Made by a program: the position numbers and the translations under genes. From Cichorium intybus (lineage: Eukaryota > Streptophyta > Magnoliopsida > Asterales > Asteraceae), in assembly GCA_023525715.1 (NCBI GenBank), contig CM042010.1, positions 88,044,884 to 88,108,883 of the forward strand: a stretch of DNA of 64,000 nt. The letters run 5' to 3'. Under the pieces are notes generated by a model. It worked only from the letters and a program-made list of their open reading frames with translations, was not told the origin of the DNA and ran no database searches. Shown here in pieces: positions 26,284-37,333 of this stretch; the first letter of the stretch is position 1; the number at the start of each line of letters is the position of its first letter.

Positions 26284-27400
26284 TGACATCGCAGCGGTCG
26301 TCATGCGGTCAAAAATAATAAAATAACCTCACTCTCACTTAGCACAGTGGTAGTCAGGGTCGATCCACAGGAGTTACGTGGTCAAGATAGAACGACAGAT
26401 TACCAATTGTAGTGTCACGCTACAGCCAGCGGTATTGTTTCTACTTTTCCAAAAACCAACTAAAAATACAATTCCAAGACCAATGCCAAAACCTAACTCA
26501 AGCATGAACTAAACTAACCCAAATCAAATCCTAGACCAAAGTTCCTTACTGAAATCAGAAACTAAATTCAGAATCCAGAAGGAAACAATCAATCCAATAT
26601 AATCAAAAACACATCCAAACATCAATAATGCAAAATAACATCAAACCGAGTGATTACTTTTATAAATCCGAATCAAACATCAAACCAATATCCAAACAAT
26701 CAAATCAGATCTAAACTACCAACTATTTACTACTGAAATCAGAAACTATAAGTCCGAACAAACATCGAGTAATCGACGGAAATCCCGATTGCGGAATACC
26801 TCGATACCGAGTTGATAAAACAAGAGAAACACTAAATTACTAACCAAAATGTTGATTCCCACTGAAAAAATGACGAAATTCTGCCTTTGGATCCCTCCTT
26901 CGCGTCCCGGGATGAGTGAAAAGTCGGACGGGACTCCGGTATTTATAATTGTGCGAAATTAGGGTTGCCGCGTCGCGGGTATATAGAATCCGCGGCGCGC
27001 GTGTTTCCCCAGCCCGACTTTTCGGAGTTTAAAACTCAAAAATGGAGATTTTATCTTTTTTTGACATTAGCGTCGCTAATATGGAAATTAGCGTCGCTAA
27101 TATTGCTTCTAGAAGATTCCTGGCGCGTGTTTGAAATTTGAATCTGCATATTTTCCCACCTGCGAACATTAGCGACGCTAACTATAAAAGTTAGCGACGC
27201 TAATGTCAGCTGACTTCTTTTTCTCGTTCGTTTTGCTACTTAACTTCTCCAGAATTGCACTAAAACCCCTGCATTTACAATAAAAACATTTCCAACCACT
27301 TTGGCACAAAAGTAAGTGATATTAGCCAATTAATAAGGATAAATTAACTAAAACACGGCTAAAAAACGCCTAAAATACATGATATTACTAGGCGTTGTCA
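26284..27400 (-). mobile_element. Athila-type solo LTR (1117 bp)
   Basis: Plus-strand TGACATCGCAGCGG to GGCGTTGTCA. Reverse-complemented, its ends match the LTR at 4885-5860, including a ~120-bp block ending in GACCGC...GATGTCA. Flanks GATTG (26279-26283) and GATTC (27401-27405) are a 5-bp target duplication with one mutation; the copia LTR reads GGGATTCATT without interruption in the other copy. TATA (minus strand) is at about 26939-26950. Four TTAGCG-W-CGCTAA palindromes lie at 27066-27203. It formed by recombination between two LTRs of a full element. Confidence 0.85.
27066..27203. repeat. Four TTAGCG-W-CGCTAA palindromes in the solo LTR
   Basis: TTAGCGTCGCTAA occurs at 27067-27079 and 27088-27100. 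Its reverse complement TTAGCGACGCTAA occurs at 27169-27181 and 27191-27203. The arrangement is two forward then two inverted copies, each itself an almost perfect palindrome. Similar units occur in LARD copy 1 at 7214-7273. Confidence 0.85.
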
Positions 27401-28009
27401 GATTCATTAAAAGTGCAGGGGCTGGATTGTAATTGTTCAATAGTTGAACAATGGAACATTCTGGACGAAATAACACGCGCGGCGCGGGCAAGGAGTGCTG
27501 CGACGCATGCCGTGTATAGCCGGAAAAAGGGTTAAGATAAGATATTTATTTCAGTTTGAATTCAAATAAGGTTTATCCCTTATTCCCTTTGAAGCTATAA
27601 ATACCCCTCACATGTCACATTATTCTCTGCCTCATTCCTGTAGACAGTTCTCTCGAATATTCTCTTCTTTTTCAAGCAGAATCTATAATCCTTCTATAAG
27701 GTTTTATAGCGAACTTTTCTTAATAAGATAATTAAGATAATAACCTTTGCTTGGACTTTTGGGTGTGAACCATTAGAGGCACGACATTTGTGGTGCTTGC
27801 TTCCGAGAGGTCAAAGAGACAAGGATTAATTGTTATTTGCTATAATAACAATAAGGTATGTAATCCTGAAACCCTCTTTAGTAATTTCGATTATACATAG
27901 GGTTTACCATAGATGTTTTTATTTATATATTCAATAGAGAAAACATATATCCTTTAGGTTGCATGTGAACTTAAGCGTTTAAGTTTGTTTGTCTACTTAT
28001 TTTCCATCA

Positions 28010-29347
28010 TCATCATCATATAGTGCACGCATGTCTACACACAACCACGACAGTGCAGCACCACTCCAGCTCAGCTTATGGTACCCTGTACCATCCTACT
28101 GTCTCGTCATTCACACTATCTTACAGTACCCCGTATTGTCCTCCAAACTCACTACTCAATGCTATCTCACGGTAGGTCGTACCGTTTGTCGGCCTCATCG
28201 CTCAACACTCTCTCACGGTACCTTGTACCGTTCTTTGCTCTGACCACTCAATACTCTACGACATCAAGTAATAAAACCCATCGTCTATTCAATTATATAA
28301 GAACTACCAGCAACTAAGACTGCTTCAACTCATATAAGTCATAAAGACTTAAAAACATCAACGATAAAGACCCACAAAAATTCTCAAACCGCAAAAACTC
28401 AACACTCAATATATCACCTCATAACCAGCGGTAATGTGTAATCAGCTACACATTCACCGTCTCTCTCAGCTTATACTCTTTTGGCTATCTCAACCATTTA
28501 GTATGATCAACCACACTTGCAACCAAACTATCGACAATAACTTAAAATCTCGTTCAACTCATACTTCTTCTCAACATATAATCTTTTACAACTCATGTCA
28601 ACTCATACTCATACTCCTTCGCAAGATAACTCATATCAACTCATACTCTATGACTATCTCAGTCAATTAGTGTGCTCAGTCACACTTTCAAATCAATTAC
28701 CAACATTGGTTGTCCATCTCTTTTAACTCATGTTCTTTGGATATCTCACCCAAATTTTAAACCATTCATAGCTCATTTACATCACAATTTATAACACTAG
28801 TAATGTAATAAAATTACTCACATATGATACAATCTGCCACTAAGGCATACACGCAACACACTTGTTACATGATACTTCTGTTACATTATTTACAAATACA
28901 CAAAATATAATACACACAATTATATAAAAATAACATACTAATCCATCATTCCCAAAAGGGACAAAATTCCTTGCCTACTTCGGTTCTCAACTCTTGAGTG
29001 TAATCGGCTACACTCACATATCTTAACTCTTAGCTCAAGCTGAAATCTGGCCATCAGTTAGGATCTCATCTCAATTAGTATCTCATTTCATATTCAGTTT
29101 ACATCTTATTATCAACTGAATTTCTTATCTCCTCATTAGCTGATATCTTATATCAGCCAAAATCTCATTATTTGCTGAATTTCTCGTCTCCTTATTGGTT
29201 GATATGTCATATCAACCAAAATCGCGTCTCATCATTCATAATTAGTCCAACCGGCTATGACCGATTTCTCAACTCATCCTTCATGTTACTCCATATCTGT
29301 ATTCACACATAAAATATAACAACTTGAACCATGCTCTGATACCAACT
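28010..29347 (-). other. LARD copy 1 internal region, second part (non-coding)
   Basis: It resumes the internal sequence after copia X and is collinear with 12950-15099 of copy 2 but without the 44-bp array. Hairpins: ATGGTAC-CCT-GTACCAT (28078-28094), ACGGTA-GGTCG-TACCGT (28169-28185) and ACGGTAC-CTT-GTACCGT (28215-28231). The primer-site complement is at 29333-29344. The apparent ORFs (for example 27989-28317) carry no recognisable protein. Confidence 0.75.
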
Positions 29348-30815
<1,468 letters not shown>

Positions 30816-30974
30816 CTCCCCCTTGAATGACATTATTCTACATCAGAGTTCAACTTTGAAGTACTGCCTCATTAAAAACCTTGCTAAAGAAAACCCAGTG
30901 GGAAAAAACTTTAGCGAAGGGAAAAAGAGTGCAGTGTCTAGTTGACTCCCCCTCATTTAGATATCGAATGACCA

Positions 30975-32198
30975 TTATGTATTGTGTAGATGTCTCATTC
31001 CAATACCATGAACATGTTTTCTAAAGATCTTGGTAGGAAGTGCCTTTGTGAAAAGATCAGCTGCATTGTTGCTAGATTGAACATATTTTAGTTCAATCTG
31101 TTGATTCTTTATACGCTCTTGAGTATATTCAAAAAACTTTGGAGGAATATGTTTTGTCCTGTCGCTTTTGATGTACCCTTCTTTCATTTGAGCGACACAT
31201 GCTGCATTATCTTCATAGATTAAGGTTGGAGATTTATCTTTATCAATTCCACAAGAAGTCAGTATAAGTTGTGTCATCGATCTTAACCATGTATATTCTC
31301 TACTAGCTTCATTTAGAGCAATTACTTCTGCATGATTTGAAGATGTGGCGACGAGTGTTTGCTTTTGAGAACGCCAAGATATTGCAGTACCTCCATTCAT
31401 GAATACATATCCAGTTTGAGATCTAGCTTTATGAGGATTAGACAAGTAACCTGCATCTGCATAACCAATCAAGCCTTGTTTTGAACTATTAGAAAAAAAT
31501 AAACCTAAATCAGTAGTTCCGCGAAGGTATCGTAATATGTGCTTGATTCCATTCCAATGTCTTTTTGTTGGAGATGAACTAAATCTTGCTAATAGATTTA
31601 CTGCAAAAGAAATGTCAGGTCTAGTACAATTAGTAAGATACATAAGAGCTCCAATTGCATTAAGATATGGTACTTCTGGACCAAGAATTTCTTCATTTTC
31701 CTCACAAGGGCGATATGGATCTTTGTCAATATTTAGTGATCTAACAATCATTGGAGAGCTTAAAGGTTTGGCTTTATCCTTATTAAAACGTTTCAAGACC
31801 CTTTCTGTATAGTTCGATTGATGCACAAGTATCCCATTTGGCATATGCTCAATCTGTAAACCAAGACAATATTTGGTTTTCCCAAGGTCTTTCATTTCAA
31901 ATTCTTTCTTTAAAAATTCAATCACTTCAAGGATTTCTTTATTCGTCCCAATAATGTTCAGATCATCAACATAGACGGCTATAATCACATATCCAGATGT
32001 TGTTTTCTTAATAAATACACACGGACAAATAGTATTGTTTTTATAGCCTTTGCTTATTAAGTAATCACTTAGACGATTGTACCACATACGTCCAGATTGC
32101 TTTAACCCATACAATGATCTTTGCAGTTTGATAGAATACATTTGTTTGGGTTTTGCACGTAATGCTTCTGGCATTTTAAATCCTTCGGGGATTTTCAT
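30975..32198 (-). pseudogene. Copia Z reverse transcriptase (C-terminal half) and RNase H
   Basis: 407 residues are open. RT palm: SLYGLKQSGRMWYNRL (~28-43) and the catalytic YVDD at 76-79. The connection region follows (FEMKDLGKTKYCLGLQI), then the RNase H: first acidic site in GYADAGYLSNP, HAEVIAL, and YEDNAACVAQ with the later Asp; it ends with the copia signature NNAADLFTKALP. All RNase H acidic residues look present. The frame is separated from the upstream RT half by a 2-nt (AT) gain in an (AT)n run at 32200-32210, so the ATG at its start is probably not a real initiator. Confidence 0.85.
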
Positions 32199-33913
32199 AT
32201 ATATATATCACTGTCAAGTGATCTATATAAGTAAGCAGTAACAACATCCATAAGATACATATCTAAATTTTCAGAAACTGCTAGACTGATTAAATATCTG
32301 AAAGTGATTGCATCCATAACAGGAGAATATGTTTCTTCATAATCGATTCCTGGCCTTTGAGAAAAACCCTGAGCAACGAGCCTGGCTTTGTATCTCACAA
32401 TTTCATTTTTCTCATTTCTTTTTCGTATAAAAATCCATCTGTATCCCAATGGTTTCACAACTCCAGGTGTGAGTATAATAGGTCCAAAAACCTTTCTGTT
32501 ATTGAGAGACGTTAATTCAGCTTGCATGGCCTCTTTCCATTTACCCCAATCCTGCCTATTTTGGCATTCAATGACAGATTGTGGTTCTGGATCCTCATTG
32601 ATAATATTGCATGCAATCTCCTTATCATTTATTTCCTCAACTGGGGAAGTAATGTTATTTTGTGTTTCTTCATGAACACTTTCATTATGCTCAAACATAT
32701 TTTCCATTCCTCTTCTTTTTCTAGGATTTGCATCCTTAGAACCAAATGGCCTTCCACGCTTCAGGCGTGCTTTGGATTCTTGAGTTACTTTTTTATCAGA
32801 TTGTCTATCTGGGAGTTCAATTCGAGCTGGAGCGTTAACAGCAGGTATATATGATTTAGTAACTCTTTTTGTATCAGTAAATGCATCAGGTAATTGATTT
32901 GCAACTTCTTGCAAATGTATTATTTTTTGAACACCCATCTCACATTCTTGTGTACGGGGATCAAGATATGATAAAGAAGGTTCATACCATGAAACATTCT
33001 TTTCTTGGGTTTTCATTTCTCCCCCAAGCGTTGGGAAATTTTCTTCATTGAAATGGCAATCAGCAAGACGTGCTGTAAACATATCACCTGTCAAAGGTTC
33101 AAGATATCTTATTATTGAATTTGTTTCAAAACCAACATATATTCCCAACCTCCTTTGAGGACCCATTTTTGTATGTTGTGGTGGAGCAATAGGAACATAT
33201 ACTACACTTCCAAAAATTTTAAGGTGGGATATATCTGGTTCTTTTCCAGAAACAAGTTGAAGGGGAGAATGTGTATGATATGCACTTGGTCTCATACGAA
33301 TCAGTGATGCAGCATGTAAAATTGCATGACCCCATATGGAAACAGGAAGTTTTGTTCTCATTATTAATGGTCTAGCGATTAATTGGAGATGTTTAATGAG
33401 TGATTCTGCTAAACCATTTTGAGTGTGTACATGTACAACTGGATGCTCAATAGTAATTCCTATAGACATACAATAATCATTAAATACTTGAGACGTAAAC
33501 TCACCTGCATTATCAAGTATCACTTTATTGATGTTATAATCAGGAAAATGTGCTCTCAGTTTAATAATCTGAGTTAGGAATTTTGCGAATGCCATGTTAC
33601 GAGTTGATAATAGGCAAACATGAGACCATCTAGTTAATGCATCTATTAAGACCATAAAGTATTTAAATGGTCCAGAAGGTGGATGAATTGGTCCACATAT
33701 GTCTCCTTGAATTCTTTCTAGAAATCTAGGTGATTCCCTTTCAACTTTCATTAGTGAAGGTCTTGTAATTAATTTCCCAAGGGAACAAGAAGTACACGGG
33801 TTCTTATTACCTATTTGAGGGAACTTCTGGTCCTTCAATGGATGCCCAAATGTATTTTCAATTATTCGGCGCATCATTGTTAATCCTGGATGGCCCAGCC
33901 TGTCATGCCACAA
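32195..33913 (-). pseudogene. Copia Z integrase and N-terminal reverse transcriptase
   Basis: 572 residues. Zinc-binding domain: H3, H8, C40, C43. Catalytic core: D71 (QGDICGPI), D134 (ILDNAGEF) and E170 (NGLAESL), with the exact 35-residue D-E spacing. A divergent GKE-rich C-terminal segment follows. RT starts near residue 455 (DWGKWKEAM) and runs through GYRWIFIRKRN, YKARLVAQGFSQRPG and the D of MDVVTAYL, then ends at the (AT)n frameshift. Upstream, the protease frame overlaps this one at 33880-33913, where an A9 run (minus strand) marks a second frameshift. There is no genuine ATG at the start. Confidence 0.87.
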
Positions 33914-34380
33914 ACTAAATATTCTAGGATCAGAAATTTTTTTTTAATCACCAAATTTGACTCAACTATATTTATATATGTAAAATGTAAACCAGAATCA
34001 AATTGTGGTAATTTCTCCAATATATGGTTTTCTTTTTTTATAAACATATATTTCTTGTTTCCTATTGTTTTGGTGAATGTGTCATATCCGTTAAGATATA
34101 TATCATTAAAACCCAATAAATTTCTATTTGACTTTGGGGAAAATAACGCATTACTGATTACAAACTCCGTACCATTAGGTAACATGAAACAAGCATTTCC
34201 TGCTCCTACAATCAAGTCTACAGGACCTGATATTGTATTTATGTGCCCTTTTACGGGTTTTAGTGTGGAAAAATATTTCTTTGTTTTCAAGATGGTGTGT
34301 GTGGTACCACAATCAATTATTAAGAGTTCGCCAAGATTTCCTTGGTTTTGTGCTCCAGTTGAACTCATTTTGAACTTCAT
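33880..34380 (-). pseudogene. Copia Z aspartic protease region
   Basis: 166 residues from an ATG at 34378-34380. The active-site strand reads LLIIDCGTTHTIL, the copia type in which D-x-G/A is followed by T-x-H. Flap-like hydrophobic strands follow (IVGAGNACFMLPNG, NRNLLGFNDIYLNG). The frame leaves the pol register at the poly-A run near 33941-33949. The gag stop lies 116 nt upstream, so gag and protease are in separate frames here, whereas copia elements usually have one gag-pol frame. Confidence 0.75.
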
Positions 34381-34496
34381 ATAAGAAAAATAAATGATGA
34401 GTTATGAACACAATTTTAATAAATGTGACTCGAAAAAACTTCATTAAGAAAGAAAAACATTACAATAAAAAATTAAAAACATATTACAAAAGGAAA

Positions 34497-35591
34497 CTAG
34501 TTTTCCAGGATGTCTAAATCATTGCAAAAGTCAAGAGTGTTTAGTTCAATGTTTCCTAGATCAACACCATCGATGAGGTTGACTTCTTTCCCCTTTCCTT
34601 TAATAGAATCTTGGTAAAGTTTACAAAGATGGGGATCTGTACGATAGGTCCTTGACCAATGACCTGTGCTACCACATCTATAACAAGAACCTCCGGGGTT
34701 CTGTGATGTTCCGGCATCATTTCTTTTTTCTTGTGGTTGGACATTATTTCCTTGTGGAGTGTGTTGATTATTGTTTCTTTGACCACGCCCACGGTTATAT
34801 GGATGACCGCGTCCACGACCCTGAGTATAACCGCGCCCAAAATTTTGGTTTTGGTTAAAATGGTCTCGACCGCGACCGCGACCACGGCCTCGTCCACGAC
34901 CACGACCACGACCACGTCCTCGTCCATATGAATTATTTCTTCGTTCATAAGTAATAGTAGCATTTGCTTCAGGAAGTGCTACTGAACCTGTTGGACGGGA
35001 CTCGTGGTTCTTTATTAATAGTTCATTATTTTGTTCAGCAACAAGGAGAAGTGTATTAAGCTCACAATATTTTTTGAGCTTTTGCATACGATATTGTTGT
35101 TGCAATGTCATATTTGATGCATGGAATGTGGAGAGAGTTTTCTCCAACATTGAAGCATCAGAAACATCTTCCCCACAAAATTTTAGTTGTGAACATATCC
35201 GAAATAATGCGGAATTATAGTCATGTACCTTTTTGAAGTCTTGAAACCTCAACGATAACCATTCAGCCCTAGCACTTGGAACTATAACTTCCTTTTGGTG
35301 GTCAAATCTTTCTTTTAAGCTTTTCCAAAGAGTGCTAGGATCAGTGGTATTGAGGTATTCATACCTCAACATTTCATCGATATGTTTGCGAAGGAAAATT
35401 ATTGCACGTGCTTTATCTTGCGACGTGCACTTATTTTTTTCTTTTATAGTTTCAGATAAATCCATGGACTCAAGATGCATCGTAACATCTATAGTCCAAG
35501 GCATGTAGTTCTTTCCGCTGACTTCAAGAGCGGTAAATTCAAGTTTTGCAATGTTTGACATATTGTAGTTCCTAAGAAAAATAAAACTCAT
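34497..35591 (-). CDS. Copia Z gag (UBN2/retrotran_gag type)
   Basis: 364 residues, intact. The second ATG (residue 11, MSNIAKLEFTALEVSG) fits the family start better than the first. The gag helix bundle spans about 20-205 (WTIDVTMHLESM, LWKSLKERFDHQ, FHASNMTLQQQYR). An arginine-glycine run occupies about 220-275, probably RNA binding. A CCHC zinc knuckle at 303-316 reads CYRCGSTGHWSRTY, so its last Cys is replaced by Tyr. The product would be a nucleocapsid-forming structural protein in the cytoplasm. Because the frame is open and the LTRs nearly identical, it may still be expressed, but packaging could be weak without the last zinc ligand. Confidence 0.85.
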   Translation of the reverse strand: MSFIFLRNYNMSNIAKLEFTALEVSGKNYMPWTIDVTMHLESMDLSETIKEKNKCTSQDKARAIIFLRKHIDEMLRYEYLNTTDPSTLWKSLKERFDHQKEVIVPSARAEWLSLRFQDFKKVHDYNSALFRICSQLKFCGEDVSDASMLEKTLSTFHASNMTLQQQYRMQKLKKYCELNTLLLVAEQNNELLIKNHESRPTGSVALPEANATITYERRNNSYGRGRGRGRGRGRGRGRGRGRDHFNQNQNFGRGYTQGRGRGHPYNRGRGQRNNNQHTPQGNNVQPQEKRNDAGTSQNPGGSCYRCGSTGHWSRTYRTDPHLCKLYQDSIKGKGKEVNLIDGVDLGNIELNTLDFCNDLDILEN

Positions 35592-35721
35592 TAAATTTGT
35601 CGTTTAAAGGTGGGGATGGGTTTTACTATTTTTATTATAGTTACAAACATAATAAAATAGATGAATCTTCTCAAATTCCTTTTATTTTAAAATTTAAAAT
35701 TTTATTTTTAATCGGTTGCGC

Positions 35722-36065
35722 ATAAATAAACGTTAGTATATATAAATAGATGTCAGAGCATGAATAATAGTTAGTATACATAAATAAATGTTAGTGTGCG
35801 TAAATAAACATTAGTTTATATAAATAAGCATTAGTATACATAAATAAGTGTTAGTATGCGTAAATAAATGTTAGTTTGCATAAATAAATGTTAGTTGCCG
35901 TAAATAAACGTTAGTTTGCATAAATAAATGTTAGTTGCCGTAAATAAACGTTAGTTTGCATAAATAAACGTTAGTATACATAAATAAATGTTAGTTGCAT
36001 AAATAAAAATTAGTATGCGATAACAAAAGTTAGTTTGCAATAATAAATGTTAATAAAGCGTAAGT
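35722..36065 (-). repeat. ~21-bp tandem repeats in the copia Z leader
   Basis: About 15 degenerate units of TAAATAAATGTTAGTNTGCA lie between gag and the 5' LTR. Variation concentrates at ATG/ACG and the TTGCA/TATACA segment. They are followed at about 36085-36200 by three copies of a ~52-bp unit (GTTAGTAGTCATAACGTCAAGG). No ORF is present. Confidence 0.85.
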
Positions 36066-36335
36066 AAATTTAGAATAAGAAATGAACTTCGTTAGTAGTC
36101 ATAACGTCAAGGATAAATAAGAAAAGAAATTTGTTAGTAGTCATAACGTCAAGGATAAATAAGAAAAGAAATTTGTTAGTAGTCATAACTTCGAGAATAA
36201 AATGTTGTTTTTTTTTTCGTTATCGTTGTTATTATTATTATTATTAATTAACATTCTAGTTTTGATGAAATTACATACCTTGATTAGATCGATGTGTCTT
36301 TTAATCGCCTTCGTTAGAGCCTCGTGCTGATAACG

Positions 36336-36589
36336 TGTTATAAATTCAGCGTTACCACTACAATTATGAACAAACTAAAAACTAGAATATAGATGAAGAA
36401 AGAAAGAAAGCTTGAGAGCTTGGAGAGAGTAGAGAGAGTTTATATCACTTGTGAAAGAGTTGATATGAGATGCATTTTCTTCCTTACATTGATGGTCTAT
36501 TTATACTACCAAGTCTACTATTCAAATATAGTTGTTTAATTGGTAAATGCAAAGTGATGACATAATGTTGTCATTCACCAATTACTTGT

Positions 36590-36593
<4 letters not shown>
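36336..36593 (-). repeat. Copia Z 5' LTR (258 bp)
   Basis: TGTTATAAATTC to TTGTAACA on the plus strand, identical to the 3' LTR minus the 11-bp duplication. The adjoining leader (minus strand) CGTTATCAGCACGAGGCTC is the primer-site region. Confidence 0.92.

Positions 36594-36685
<92 letters not shown>
36594..36685. repeat. (TA)n tract, last segment
   Basis: About 90 bp of TA repeats between copia Z and the LINE 3' end. It is the distal part of the LARD LTR microsatellite, or possibly in part the LINE tail. Confidence 0.9.
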
Positions 36686-36687
<2 letters not shown>

Positions 36688-36763
36688 AAACAGCAACATA
36701 CATTATGAAACGAGCACACTTAGCAAGGCACTAAGGAGCTCGAAAGTACAAACACCCTTACAA

Positions 36764-37201
36764 CTACTTAACCGCTATTCTAGGGGCATTAAGCCAATTG
36801 TCTAGATTAACATCATATTTTCTCGCACGACTATCTAACCACACTAACATCTCTTTTTGAATATTCACAAAGATCTCAATCGCCTGTCTCTGAGATTGCT
36901 TGAAAATACCATCATTTCTGTTTCGCCAAAGCAGAAAAATCGCAGCAAACCCCACCATTTCCAAGACTTTCTCCTGGATTCGATTATGAGCATCCGAGAT
37001 CAGCCATCCAAAAACTTCTTCGTGATTGCCTGGGAAATTCGAACTTAGCCCCCACCATAAGGAAATCTTGTTCCAAACCTGTTTAGCTATGAAACAGTCA
37101 AAGAAAATATGCTTAATTGATTCAGACTCCACTTTACAAATATCACACAAAATTGAGCTTTGAGCAATCCCCATTAAGTCTAGAGCTTCTTTGACTGCCA
37201 C
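36764..37201 (-). pseudogene. LINE ORF2 C-terminus, zf-RVT domain
   Basis: 145 residues with the zinc-binding RT-associated pattern: CDICKVESESIKHIFFDC...VWNKISLWWG. This C-x2-C ... H-x4-C motif follows RT in plant LINEs and probably binds template RNA. The frame ends at a stop (36764) about 75 nt before the TA tract. It is separated from the preceding segment by stops and frame changes near 37201-37334. Confidence 0.85.
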
Positions 37202-37333
37202 ACGTTTTCTACAGACTCTCCATATGAAAATGTTTATTTTGTTCGGGACCCATTTGTTCCATAAATTCCTTCCGATTTGTTGATGATTTTTTTGTTGATT
37301 TCACTCATAAACCAACTCACAGAGAATGCACCT

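Larger units (their letters stand above)
26058..28009 (+). repeat. Copia X 3' LTR with solo LTR inserted
   Basis: Begins TGTTGGCTTAAGG after a purine tract and ends TTCCATCA. LTR parts are 26058-26283 and 27401-28009. The GC palindrome block CACGCGCGGCGCGG is at 27474-27487 and TATAAATA at 27596-27603. The Athila-type solo LTR separates the two parts. Confidence 0.85.

Noticed and set aside
34556..34963. Frames opposite and offset to the gag Arg-Gly region
   Set aside because: Shadows of the CGWGG-type codon run in copia Z gag.
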